A DNA stretch of 64,000 nucleotides. It comes from Dendrocalamus latiflorus (Eukaryota > Streptophyta > Magnoliopsida > Poales > Poaceae). Shown piece after piece: positions 1-11,270 of the stretch. How positions within the stretch are numbered: the stretch's first letter is position 1; every line of letters begins with the position of its first letter. The stretch covers positions 62,001 to 126,000 of the forward strand of contig CM029645.1 in assembly GCA_017311315.1 (NCBI GenBank). The letters run 5' to 3'. The notes beneath the pieces were generated by a model. The model saw nothing but the letters and a program-made list of their open reading frames with translations, did not search any database and was not told the DNA's origin. The position numbers and the translations under genes are program-made.

Positions 1-1465
1 GGGAGTGGTTGAGGATTGAGTGGAGACTCATATAATCATCCTCGTTCTAATGTACATGCGTATCGGGATTCCTCTGTATCCATCTTTGGTCATGAATGAA
101 ATCTGAAGTTTGGTTTATCTGTTCGTAGCCTCTGTTCTTCCTTTTTTCCTATTTGCAAGATTTCTTGTCTTTTTGATTCTTGAGTTCTTTGTTGCTGGGG
201 AGTGCCAAAATGGATTGCTATGACATGGGTGATGCTCAAAAGTCATTTGACTAGCTAAGTCCAAGAGCAAATCAGTTTGATTTCAGGATTTCATTTTGGC
301 CTCCCTCTGTTCATAAACTCAGTTTCTAGGGTTTTGGTTTTTTCCTTGTTTCCCTCTTTGAGATGGCCTGAATCTTTGTGTGTAGAGTCCAGTGGCTATT
401 GCTAACATATCTGCAAAGTCTTATGGCCAAAGGATCAAAGAATTGTTGGGAATTTGGTTTTTGAGGAAGATCTCTGTAAGTTTCAGTTTTTGGGATTTCT
501 AGGGTTTGATGCAAATTTCTGTTTTCCTCTTGGAGATAGCTTGAAATTTGGTTTGTAGCCTCCAGTGGGTATTGCTAATATACTCCCAAAATTTCATGTC
601 CAAATGATCATTGATGGAGGAGTAATTGGCTTTTGGTGGTACTCCCTGTAACTCTCCAGTTCTTGATGAAATCTGAAATACTTGTGTGTTGGAAGTTTCC
701 CTTGTTGATTAATGCCTCTGCAATATTTGGAATAGCTCCATGGTATTTTGGGCTGAAATCAGATTACATGTTTCCTGCAAATGCACTTTTTCTATTCTTC
801 AGTCAAGAGCATTTCAGTCCTGTGTACAGATTTGAGCCATTTTCAGTAAGTTTCGGTGACAGCCATTGAGTATTCACTACAGTGAATAGGGGTCTCGGCT
901 AGCAGTGAAATTTCACCTGTGCTCACATGACTTTGGTCCCTATTTGCAGCAGCAAGGAAACTTCTCAGTTGGCTGAAATTTCAGTGCTTGTCTCCTCTCT
1001 TTTTGGGGGTTTCGGCTGCAGCTTTCAATATCCCTTTTGACAGCTTTTTGGTTGTGTCTTCTGTGACTTTGGCAGCTAATTAGTCACTGGTTTCCAGCAC
1101 ATTTTCAGCAGCAAAGCAGCAGTTTGACCTGCATCTTTTTGGGCTCTTCTTTGCCTTTTAATTGCAGCAGCTCCCTTTGGTTTTAGTTGGCTTTTTATTT
1201 CTCTTTTGCTTAGTGAATTTCAGCAGGAGATGCACCTTCTTGGCCAGCTATATTATCTCTCTCAATTAGCTATCTACTGTGATCTTCCATGAATTTCTTC
1301 TTTAGCTTTTCTACAGTCAAGTTGGAATTAGATCTTCAGGGAGCATATATTATCTTTTTTCCATAGCTTTTTATAGCGATCGGAGAACTGAGTTTTCGTG
1401 AATACTTTTAGGGGTGATTTTTAAAGACGACATTCACTCCCCTCTGTCGCCATTTCGGTCCTACA
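1..1465 (+). mobile_element. Partial LTR of a SIRE/Maximus-type Ty1/copia retrotransposon (5' part outside window)
   Basis: The stretch is a diverged relative of the LTR of the complete element at 16882-28972. Shared landmarks in the same order are the ATCGGGATTCCTCTGTAT segment near 60-80, 'tgttcgtagc' near 120, the TTTCAGC-rich tract (about 860-1220), and the terminal block CATTCACTCCCCTCTGTCGC..CGGTCCTACA ending at 1465. No primer-binding site follows the CTACA end, so this is a 3' LTR or a solo LTR rather than a 5' LTR. Its start lies left of the window, so length and target duplication cannot be judged. By eye it is clearly more diverged from element 1 than the two element 1 LTRs are from each other, so it is older or belongs to a sister family. 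Confidence 0.8.
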
Positions 1466-3551
1466 CCTTCCCATATAGCCTAACCAATCGGTAGCTTGGA
1501 CTGGTGTACCCAACCCATCCAAGGTATCTAATCGCAACGCCAACCACCCACGAAGGCCTATTCTTGCCTCTAATGCGACTAGAATGGCAGTAGGGCAACA
1601 ACAGGTACGGCCGCAGCAGCGGTTGCCGGTGCTTGTTGGTGAAGTGCACGGACCTCTTCCACAAACTCTCAAGCAAGGCCAAAGACCTTGCTAGATTCTT
1701 AGCTATGGACTGTTCAGTACAAGCAACCTCATCGTTAGGTGCTTCCTTTGGCGGGTCTACCGATAAATTGTATGATCGCGCTTCCTTTGGTGGTACTATC
1801 GATTTTTCTGAAAAATGTTTATTTGATTCAAAATTTGTTGGTATCATTTTCCCTCAGCCATTCTTTTTGCTTCTCTAAGTCAAGTTGATCATTTTTATCC
1901 TTGCTAGCTACCCTCAAGCAATCTCTTGATTCCATATGCTATTTTGATCCTTTGTGATATTTTTATCATAAAATGGCATTCTCTCTAAGAGTGGTAGACT
2001 TTTGATCATCTTGACCACATCATGAGTTTTATCCTTGCTTTTACAAGTGATATAATCTTTTCTCTCAAGTGATATCTTCCCACAAGTGTTATCCCCTACA
2101 AGTATTATTAAGTGGAAATCATCGAAGATGAAGTATCAAATTTGACCTTGTGAGATGCAAGTTGGTCATATAAGTGGCATTAAGTTTTACAAATGAATTT
2201 AATCATGCTTGATATCATCTTAGTTCATGAGTGGTATCAAGTCTCTACAATTGAAATTAATTATACTTGGTATCATTTATGATTACAAGTGGTATTTATT
2301 TTTTTCTTTTTTCACAAGTGGCCTCTAGTGTCATCATAAGTAGTTTAAATATCAAAGTGGTGTATGCTTTTAATGGAAAAGATAAAAGAATCACGAAAGA
2401 TTAAAAAACACCTATTATGGATAAAGGGCTTACAAGTGGTACCAATTATGAACAAAAGGTTTACAAATGGTATCATTGATTCTTAGTGCTAGATGACATA
2501 AGGAGAGAAAGATTAAACAAAATAAAAGAAATATGAAAAGAAAGAAAACAAGAAGAGAAGAATCCTTGTGTGTCAAAGGAAAAGATAAATGCCAAGTAGA
2601 ACCTTTGTGTAAGGAAAAAAAATTTCTTTGTGAAAAACCTATTAAGTATTTTAGGCTTACTTAAATAAAAGGGGTATAGTATTAATATTGGGAAAACTAT
2701 TTTACCTATTTGCCCAAAACTATTTTATGGGTTTTGTGAATAAATGTGTTTCATTCTCCTGTGCTCAACATCATGCAAAACTTAGAAATCTAGTATCATA
2801 TTTTGAGTAGTTTTGTGATTTTTTTGTATCTTTAATTGTGCTCATGATTTGAGGAAGTTACAATTATGACTTTTAATCCTCTATTATTGATCTATACTGA
2901 TAAATTTTCTCATATTTGTTGGTCATTTATAAGTCAGTTTTTTAGTTAGCTTTTAAAGCTCAATTGGAATGAGAAATATGAGAAATCTGAAACTTCAAAT
3001 TGGAGTGTGCTTCAAATATCAAAAGGGGAGGAGAACCTCAATGTGAAACTTTAAAAGCCTTTAAGGAGCTATCAAGAGTAAGATTATTTGAATGTGTTTT
3101 AAATATCTTTTCTTTTAGTTACCTCAAATCCGCATTTGGTCATACGTACTTATTTTCATTATCTTCATGACCAAACTTTATAATGGTTTAATTGTCAAGC
3201 TCATATGTTTTCAAGACTCCATTTGGCCTTAACCCTCTTCCTTACTTTTTGGTGATCAATACCAAAAGGAAGAGAATTATGTATAATAACATTGATAAAA
3301 TGATAAAACACCAAAAGGAGGAGAAAGGGGAAGAATTATGTAGAATAGTGTAAAATGCCAAAAGGGGGAGAAGGCATTGTTAAAATGATAAAATGCCCAA
3401 AAGGGGGAGAATGCATGTTAAAATTGCCAAAAATGGGAAATTCTTTATGCTTATGCTTTCTTTTTAGTTTAATTCCCCATCATATGTTTATGTTCATCTA
3501 AATGCTATTATTGTTAATGGATTTATCATTCATCACCAAAAAGGAGGAGAT
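1466..3551 (+). mobile_element. Probable 3' internal (non-coding) region of another SIRE-type element
   Basis: No coding region is supportable; a short open frame at 1633-1878 has no recognisable domain. The stretch is AT-rich and carries scattered copies of ACAAGTGGTAT-like words (about 2040-2470). Toward its right end it has repeated CCAAAAGGGGGAG or CCAAAAGGAGGAG boxes, including AGGGGGAG at 3363-3370 and 3402-3409. The same boxes lie between pol and the 3' LTR in the two elements recognised further right. It ends in a purine tract followed by TGTAAG, which looks like a polypurine tract/LTR junction. Assignment rests on this resemblance only. Confidence 0.4.
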
Positions 3552-4223
3552 TGTAAGTTCAATCTCTATTAAGTTGTTTTTGATGATAATGACAAATACA
3601 ATTGTGAGACCTAACTTGCTTATCAAATATAATATTGCCTAGTCTCATTGTGGATGTAATAAATAACAAATAGTTTTGGATATAATGATATACGCAATTG
3701 TGAGACTAACATGCTTATTGAGTATGATATTACTTAGTCGCATTTGGATGAAGAAGTAAAATTCATAGAGGTATGCATTCTACATCATATTCTTATTTCT
3801 CAATGCATTCTTCGAATCCAAAATATAGATAGAACTCCATAAATAGTCAAAGTGGAATACGTGCATATGCTTCCATTATACATTTTTGTATGCACATATG
3901 TAGGGGGAGTTCACTCTATATTTTGTGGTTTTCATTAATATTGATCCATGTTCCTTCTTTACCACATATTAAGGATCTTTACTTTGAGACATATCCTCTG
4001 AGTATATATAATTTGTATAGTTCATATATACTCATAATCGGGTTGTCATCTAGTCCCCCATTATGTGTTAATGGTTGAATGATTAATGACAATCGGATGA
4101 GTAAGCTTTACTTTGAAAGATTATTCTAGAGTATACAATTACTGTATACATGTTGTATATTTCCATATCAATATTTATCTCACTATTTGTTGAGATTGTT
4201 ATGAATTACCAAAAAAGGAAGAT
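3552..4223 (+). repeat. LTR-like start (TGTAAGTTC) with an internal duplicated segment
   Basis: The purine tract AAAAAGGAGGAGAT ends at 3551 and is followed by TGTAAGTTCAATC, a typical start for grass SIRE/Maximus LTRs. A segment of about 60 bp (near 3598-3660) is repeated in diverged form near 3680-3740; both copies read CAATTGTGAGAC then TTAGTCKCAT-like text. A second purine tract/TG junction follows at 4224. Either this is the true LTR start and the LTR is about 4 kb, or it is a leftover of an earlier insertion. I cannot decide without another copy. Confidence 0.35.
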
Positions 4224-4719
4224 TGTTAAATCTATTCCCTCCATTATGAGTTTATGGTGAAGTTTTGGTAATTGAAAGCAATTGATTTGTGGACTAATAT
4301 TTTTTTATGAGTTGGACGAATAGGCTAGGTTCCATAAATAAAGATGACTTGGGATGACTTCATGTGTTGAACATCATCAAGTCAAGATAAGGATGTATCA
4401 TGAGTTGATGTATATCCAAGAGGAGATGATCATGAGTTGATCATCAAATCAAGTGAAGTCCCATCATATGTTGATGGAATTCAAGTAAAGAGTGCACCAT
4501 GGGTTGATGCATATCAAGACAATGATCTAAGATAGATGTATCACTAGCTAGCGCTAAGAATGTGTTTCTAGTCTTTTACCGGTCTTGTTATTTGGTTAGA
4601 AGACCGGATTACTAGTATAGGTTACCGCACTATTAGAAGGAGTCATATCTAATAACTTGAGTCTTATCATGTGTTGATAGCTCAACCTCACTTGCTCTAG
4701 CTCTCCGTAGCATGATGTC

Positions 4720-5010
4720 TATATTTGTGAATATGTTTTGCAAATAATTGTGGCTCATGTGTTGAATCCTTGTAACATGGGACTATACATTGCAAATGTA
4801 TTTTGCAAGTGTTTAAAGTCTATGTTTCCTATTCTTTGTGGTGTGAGGTTTATATTTGCAAATATGTTTTGCAAATGGTTGAAGCTCGTATTTAATCCTT
4901 GTGGCATAATTCCAAAAGTGTGCAATGTGTTTTGCAACTTGTTGGGAGTTATGTTTGATTCTTGTGTGCATGATACTATAATTTATAAATGTGTTTTGTA
5001 AAATCTATTG
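4720..5010 (+). repeat. Tandem repeat, period about 64 bp, roughly 4.5 copies
   Basis: The word TTTTGCAA or a close variant recurs at 4736, 4801, 4867, 4930 and 4993, spaced 63-66 bp. Each copy is followed by a GTTGAAT/TTTGATTC-like stretch and CTTGTG. The copies are clearly diverged from each other, so the array is not recent. Confidence 0.75.
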
Positions 5011-5139
5011 AAGTATATGCACTTCTCAGGACAATCGGAAACTACCGACATGTGTTGCGCGGTACTACTGCTAGTCGGAACTACCGGTATTATAATAATG
5101 GAACTACCGCGTTCGTTGTGGTTGGAAGAACTGTGTGGT

Positions 5140-5660
5140 TGAGAACCAATGTGGTCGAACCAGCGTGGTTGAACCAATGTGGTCGAAGATCAGTGTGGTC
5201 GAACCAACATGGTCAAGTCGAGGTAATCGAACCAACGAGGTCGAAGATTGACGTGGTTGATGATCGGGGTGATCGAAAATCAACGTGGTCGAACCAATGA
5301 TGTTGAAAATTGACATGGTCGATGATCTATGTGATTGAAGATCAACGTGGTCGAAGATCGACGTGATCGAACCAACATGGTCGAAACCAATGTGGTCGAA
5401 CCAGCATGGTCAGAACCGACATGTTCGAGATCTATGTGATCGAAACCAGCATTATCGAACCGATGTAATCGAAACCAACATAGTTGGAACCAACGTGGTC
5501 GAGATCTGTGTGATCGAAACTAGCATGGTCAAAGCAACGTGGTCGAGATCTATGTGATCGAAACCAGCGTGGTTGAAACTGACGTGGTCGGAGACCAGCG
5601 TAGTCGGAGACCTATGTGGTTGAACCAGACAACGTGGTTAGAGACCAGCATAGTCGGTGT
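5140..5660 (+). repeat. Short-unit tandem array built on GTGGTCGAACCA
   Basis: More than twenty imperfect copies of a unit reading GTGGTCGAACCA or GTGATCGAAACCA follow one another at roughly 15-23 bp spacing. The reading frames across it (Trp-Ser-Asn-Gln-rich) are by-products of the repeat, not proteins. It lies upstream of the TATA box at 6268. Confidence 0.8.
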
Positions 5661-5689
5661 TAGAACTAATATTGTTGTGTTGTTGTTAG

Positions 5690-5870
5690 TGTGGTTGGTG
5701 TCGAGTACTCGATGTATTCGAATACTAAGATGTCGTGTCGAGGTACTCGTGTGTTGAGTACTGAGAAGTCATATGTGAGTACTTGTGTGTTGAGTATTGT
5801 GTAGTCGTATCGAGTGCTCGGTATGTTCGAGTACTCTGTAGTCGTGTGTTGAGTACAAGTCGAATACCTA
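5690..5870 (+). repeat. Short tandem array built on GAGTACTCG
   Basis: Repeated GAGTACTCG, GAGTACT and GTTGAGTACTG words alternate with TGTAGTCGTG. GAGTACTC is a perfect palindrome, so the array is a string of small inverted repeats. It directly follows the GTGGTCGAA array. Confidence 0.65.
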
Positions 5871-5924
5871 GAGTCGGAGAGCAATCGGAGACCCGTCGTA
5901 GCAGTTGTAGTTGTAAATTGAGCT

Positions 5925-6005
5925 GTGCAGTAGTCGTAGCTACAGTAGTTGTAACTACAGTGGTCGTAGCTATAATAGCCGTAGCTATAGTGATCTTAGC
6001 TACAT
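5925..6005 (+). repeat. Short tandem array built on GTAGCTACAGT
   Basis: Five to six copies of GTAGCTAYAGTRGT-like units of 15-18 bp occur back to back. GTAGCTAC is palindromic. The array ends about 260 bp upstream of the LTR TATA box. Confidence 0.65.
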
Positions 6006-6267
6006 AGTGGTCGATGGTTGGTAGTCATAACCTACAGTATCTCAGTCGTGCTTGAAGACCGGTAGTACCATCTATGTGTGCGGTACTACCGGAGATGCTG
6101 GTTGACAAGCCGTGGTCGATGAAGCCGTGGTTAAAGATGTGGTCGACAAGCCGTGGTCGGTGAAGCAGTCGAAAGCACTATGGTTGAAGCAACTGTGGTC
6201 GTGAGGCGTGGAGATCATGTCGGAAGACTAGGGCAATTCATTAGCATGTGTACATGTAATATGTGAG

Positions 6268-6276
6268 TATAAATAG
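6268..6276 (+). promoter_or_regulatory. TATA box of the 4224-7583 LTR
   Basis: TATAAATAG is followed by an A/G-rich leader. The same sequence serves as the LTR TATA box at 17392-17400 in element 1. Transcription would be expected to start about 30 bp downstream. Confidence 0.55.
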
Positions 6277-7583
6277 AAGAGAAAATGGAAAAGCAGAGAG
6301 CAGATTGACGTAGCACAAACTCTTGCATGCCTTCAGTTGATTAGAGCTATTTATGTGAGTTTCGACCACTGAGTGTGTGTACTTTCTGTCCATAGGCCAA
6401 CAATTGGAGACCTGTGTGGTTGAATCGGACAACGTGGTCGGAGACCAGCGTGGTTGGAGATTAGAGTGGTCCAATCGGTTCTATGTGAGTGGTCCGAATA
6501 GTGAGCCGTACTTCCAGCTCTGTGTGAGCATCACTTCCGAATTGCAGAATGACCAACTTGTGTAGCGGTATGTTTTTTCCAGAGAGATACATTCATGGAG
6601 TTTTCTTGTCCCTGGTGATGACGGTAGTTCTGCATGAGTGGGGCGGTACTACCGCAAAATGTTAGTACCAGACTTTAGCCGATGGAACTACCGGATTCAC
6701 TGGTAATGACTAGTTTTTTGACCGTTGCTGAGAGGAGCAGAAGTAACGATCTTAAGCCTATGACGGCACTTCTGAAAATCCTGTTTTCTCAGGAGTTTTG
6801 CTTCCAATAGTTAGTTTTTGTGGTGTGGGTATATACCCCATTGTGGCCGGTTGGAGTAATGCTTGCTGGACTCTATTTCATTTCTTTGAGCTAGTTGAGG
6901 TTCTTCTCTCATTGTGCATGTGTTGCACCTTGTGAGTAAGGAGGAAGGCTCTAGATTATATGTGTTGCATCTAGAGGTGGATTTAGTATTCACTCGAGCA
7001 TGTCCATCAATTGCACGTGGTGAGTCAAGCAAGGGGCTTGACTTATTACTCTTGGAGGTTGCCGCCTCCTAGATTACGTTGGAGGCGTCATGCACGGTGA
7101 TCTTCTCAAAAAAGATTGTGAGAAGATCCAGCGAAGTGTGAAGGTTGGCGCTCACCTACTCGGAGCGGAAAAGATTTACCACTAGTGGATTGAGGTGGAA
7201 GGTTTAATTCGTGGAGCCGGTCCAATTCATTTGGGTTTACCTCAACATGGACTAGGGGAGACCGGTAAATCTCTGAACACCACGGTAAAAAGAACCGTGT
7301 CTTTGTGGTTTGTTTTCTTGTACTCAATTTATACTCAAGCAATTTTCATTTATAGAATTAATTTAATTGTTTGTTATCCTTGGATTGCAAACCTTGACAT
7401 AGTCTTAATTTATTGGTGCACTTAGGTGAATTTATTGATTTAGGCTTTATTTGTGTTAAACCAAATTGAGTTAAACTTCCATACTATATACTTGGTGTTA
7501 GCCAAATAGAAATAATTGATAATTGAAGAAAGATTTTTTAATCCACCTATTCACCTCCTCTAGTCGGTCTTCTCAATCTTACA

Positions 7584-8880
7584 GCGGTCACAGCTCTCGC
7601 TGACTGGGAGATTGGCGCCATGCATCCTGCTGCTGGCACCATCATCTCCCGTGGGTCCCAGCTCCCTCACACCTCTCCCACAGCTAGGGTTTTGGTGATG
7701 CGGCCTCGTCGGCCACCTGCTGCCCGTTGGCTGCTCGTGGCTATGCCCTAGTTTCCCCCTCGATTTAGATGGTCTTGGCTCTGCGTCCTTGGTTCTGGCC
7801 CTCCGGCGCTTCGGTCATGGCCACCTTGGTGCATCGCTGGCTCTTATTACCGACACTCAAACTCGGCTCGACCATGACCGAGCCCCATGGCCTCGGTCCT
7901 CCCATGACTCGCTATGGCTTCACCGGCTCACCACTACCTGGATCGGACCTCTCATCCTCCCTTTACTACATGCATTTTGTTCTAGCTTCTATTTTTTCTT
8001 ACTCTTATTCTAATTACGCGTGACTGGGGGAGCTTTGCGGTTTTGGCCGTGGCATCAAAACTTGGGGGATAACCTGCACCGGGGAGCATGTCGCCTCTCT
8101 GAGGGCGCATTGTAGTTTCTCCGCGAGCTTGCCGCTGTGCGTTGCGATCGGGTTATGTCGTGCTATGGACAACAAAAAAAGGGCTGGGGGAAACCCTTAC
8201 ATGGCTTTGAGTTGGGTGGGTATGAGAAGGCGATGACGATTGCCGTAGTGGCGATGGCACTCTCCACGTGTTTTGTTGGCCCTTCTCGCCCCCTCCTCGT
8301 CCCGGTCTAGTTCGGCGTGGTTCCAGTGGTCCTAGGTGGCTTAGTTGTTGCGGCCTCCATCTTCATGCCATCGGTCTTCCCTAACTCTCTGTGGCCTCCT
8401 CTCCTCCTTGCTCTACTGTTCCTCGCTATCTTCTTGTGGTGGTCATGGACTCAGTGTGTTCGGCTGGTTCTCTATTGGTAGCTAAGCAAGGCGATGGCTT
8501 TGGCTTGAGCTCTTGGCTGAGGAAGGAAATGAGAAGGATGGACTGAGGATCTATGGTTGAGTTGCTTATGAATGGGAGCTCTCAGCTGGCTTCACTCTCT
8601 CCTAACTGTGCCTTATTGAGTCTGCCCTTACCTTATCTTCATGCCTCTCTCAGTTGGATATTTACTTATGGACTAGTGGTCCATAGGGGCTTCTTGGCAC
8701 TGTGCTTTGAGATTTTTTTACGGTGGAATGTAAGTCGGTAAAAACATAGGTGTTGAATATTTCTACTACTGAATGATGATGCCTACATATGCGAGAGGCG
8801 CCGATCGGTCCCGGATTGTTTAGGAACCTCAATGAGCAATATTCTATTCGATATTCTAAAGCCAAAGATTTCTAAGGATA
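7584..8880. other. GC-richer stretch of unknown nature, no supportable gene
   Basis: Base composition rises and pyrimidine-rich words dominate. Short overlapping open frames at 7769-8023 and 7789-8013 share the same bases in two frames and show no domain. The style (gcggttttggccgtggcatcaaaacttgggggataacc) suggests non-LTR or other repeat DNA, but I cannot name a family. Confidence 0.3.
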
Positions 8881-9308
8881 AAATCTTTTATTCTCCCTTA
8901 TATTGCTTTCCATTCTTCACTTTCCGTCCCTTTTTCTTTCTAATGGCGTTACAGTTTAGTCTTTGATTTCCTGAAGTTAATTTGCTCGGCAGCTTCCCCT
9001 TTTAATGAGTCAACATCCATGCCTTGTCAAACAATACCTAAACCCACACCTCGCCAATCATATCAGATCCGTTTCCGCAATGCGGAGCTAACTTATTAAA
9101 TTTTGGGAGTCCATTGTTAAGTGATTAAGTCTAATCAATCAGAGAGGGCTTGTTTTGCTAGTATGTTCACCTGTACTTTTCGTCATTCATTTAAGCTAAT
9201 TACTCCATTGCAAGAATGCTTGTCAACTCACGGCAGTGTGAGCTGCATGCTGGATACTGACATAGTGACATTTGATTGATGTACATGTTGGATTGAGGCT
9301 CCTTGATA
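8881..9308. other. Non-coding, nothing recognised
   Basis: AT-rich sequence without open frames, repeats or terminal structures that I can support. Confidence 0.5.
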
Positions 9309-9317
9309 TATAATTTT

Positions 9318-9515
9318 AGGAATGTCTATACAACATTCGATTATTTTTGAGGATGAAAGCAGATTGATCTGGGGCGTTAGATCTCTATCCAACGGATCCA
9401 CTCATACAAGCCCCCCTCCAAAAAAAATGATCTAGAGCGTTGGATCTCCATCTAACGGCTCAAAATTTGACTGTTTTTGTTCTCAAAAATAGTCGACTGT
9501 TGTATAGACACTCCC
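9318..9515. mobile_element. MITE of Mutator type (198 bp) with 9-bp target duplication
   Basis: The two ends are inverted copies: the left reads GGAATGTCTATACAAC and the right, reverse-complemented, reads GGGAGTGTCTATACAAC. The match extends about 37 bp inward through the ATTTTTGAG region. The element is flanked by an identical 9-bp duplication TATAATTTT (9309-9317 and 9516-9524). A 9-bp duplication with long terminal inverted repeats is the signature of Mutator-like non-autonomous elements. Inside are two related halves around GATCTRGRGCGTTRGATCTC. No coding capacity. Confidence 0.85.
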
Positions 9516-9524
9516 TATAATTTT

Positions 9525-10640
9525 TAGGTCGTGCTCTAACAACTTCTATTCCTGTATTTTGATTTCTCATTTCTATCCTTTTTAATTTTATCTTTTTTGT
9601 TTTTCTTTTTTTCTCTTATTTTTTATATGTTTGTGATGATATAATTTTTTAAAATTTAATTATATTGAAAAAGCTAATAACAGTTACAGTATATTTTTAA
9701 TCGCTATAATATAAAAAAAACCAAAAACTTGAGCTTATAAACCCAAATAAGTACTATCAAAATATCTCCATACATAGGTATTAATTAGACAGCACCTCAA
9801 AGCACCACTGCAATGTATACAGCAAATCCAAAACTTCTCCATTGTTCCTCAAAGTTGCCCCTTAACTTTATAATACTGGATCCAATATTATGCTTCGACT
9901 GATGTATTTTACTCGACACTATGTACAGTGGTGAAAACAAGGCTTAATTAGCATATTTGTTAAATAGAAAGAGAACTCCATTATTGTGTGATTCCACATC
10001 AGATGCTCACAGAGAATCATATAAATTTGGTCCGTAAGTGTTATCCTACCATGATCCCTTGTCAGCTTATCAGCATTTCACCAACAACAAAGAATACAGC
10101 CTTTTTAAGGGTGAAGAGGAGCTGGAATTAGAACAGACGTCGCTTTCATTTTTACACTCGGAAGATGAAAGTACTTGACTACTTTATGCTGTGCCTATTA
10201 TTTTCAGCCCTCACCTACTATTTTTCTGTCAATGACTGACAAAAAAAAGGTGCCCAAGACATTACAAAAGAGAATGTATACGATTGGATTAGGTGATGCA
10301 TGAACCAAGCTACTAGCAGAAAGAAAACTATATCTATTCCCATCCCATAATAATCTTCAAATAGCAATTTTGGATGCATGCTTAAAAGTTGGTACATTAG
10401 TTGAAATCTCACGCATAATTTGAAGTAGTTCGTTTAGCTAGCTTCTATCAATTTTAGAACTAAGTGGTGCTGGTCAGATTACATTAGTAGTTTCTTGATT
10501 AGTTCAGTTGTTGAGTACAGTTTCTAGAACGGTATTGCTAAGAAAGAGGCACTTGATTTTCTCTCCCACCTTAGGCGATTTTGTACGCATCGGATGCCAT
10601 CAAGATTCGTGCTCAGGATGGCAACAGCGGCATCTTCGGC
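9525..10640. other. Non-coding, nothing recognised
   Basis: AT-rich sequence with poly-T and poly-A runs. Small open frames (for example 10218-10412, minus) have no recognisable features. Confidence 0.45.
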
Positions 10641-11110
10641 GAGCTTTGCTGCCACCGGAGTTAGGGTTTAGGGTTCAACGGGGCCCCAACCTTAGATTTG
10701 GGGGGGGGGGGGGGTGCTGCCCAGTGGTGGGTGGTGGAGGTGGTGGTGCGGCATGGCTTGGTGGCCGGTGGCGGGTGGTGGAGGTGGTGGTGCGGCAAGG
10801 CTTAGTGGCCGGTGGTGGGCGGGGTCAGCGGCAGGGCGAGGACAACACGGGTGGCGAGTTAGGGTTTGGCATAGGGTGGTAGGGGTAGAGGATCTCGCGG
10901 TAGTGAATCACCACAGACGGGGAAGAAGGGTGGAGTCAACGGTGGAGAAGTCGGCAAGGGGTGCGGTGGCTGTGGAAGAGGCAGGTGGTGCCGGCAGCTG
11001 CTATGGGAGGTGGAAGCGATGATGGAGGCGGGAGGTGGCGTGTGGGGTGGGGTGGTGTCGGCTATCTGGGGAGAGACGAGGAGGAAGGAGGAAGGGAGGA
11101 TGGGTTAGCT
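10641..11110. repeat. G-rich low-complexity stretch with a 44-bp tandem duplication
   Basis: A run of 15 G lies at 10700-10714. Two 44-bp units starting GGGTGGTGGAGGTGG sit head to tail at 10729-10772 and 10773-10816 with only a few differences. Gly/Arg/Trp-rich frames across it follow from GGT/GGC repeats and are not convincing proteins. The G runs could form G-quadruplexes on the plus strand. Confidence 0.6.
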
Positions 11111-11270
11111 ATTAGGGTTTACACGAATCTAAAAGCAAGCACCTGTACCTATGATAGATGATTGGAGATAATGTACCTTCCACATTTAAAAAGCTTTACG
11201 TATTTGTTTGAGTTGAGATATCAGCTGATGTACTGGTAATTATCTTTCTGCTCATCTGCACTTGTATTAT

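Larger units (their letters stand above)
4224..7583 (+). mobile_element. Long LTR (about 3.4 kb) of a SIRE/Maximus-like retrotransposon
   Basis: The left edge is a purine tract (CCAAAAAAGGAAGAT) followed by TGTTAAATC at 4224. The right edge is the family-typical CACCTCCTCTAGTCGG..CTTACA ending at 7583. A TATA box sits at 6268-6276. The part upstream of the TATA box holds four separate tandem arrays, annotated individually. Imperfect palindromes of the CGGTAnTACCG type recur through it (for example near 5085, 6085 and 6640). No open frame of note is present. The matching second LTR is not in the window, so this is a solo LTR or the 3' LTR of an element whose body is reduced or lost. Confidence 0.55.

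Noticed and set aside
1466..1470. CCTTC after the left LTR and CCTTC before element 2 as a shared target duplication
   Set aside because: The two LTRs belong to different families 42 kb apart; a five-base match is probably coincidence and no rearrangement is supported.
4989..5757. Series of Trp/Ser/Asn/Gln repeat proteins on both strands
   Set aside because: By-products of the GTGGTCGAACCA array; no start context, no conservation across units.
10508..11161. Gly/Arg/Trp-rich frames in the G-rich stretch as a gene
   Set aside because: Overlapping frames over a G-run and a 44-bp tandem duplication; composition only.
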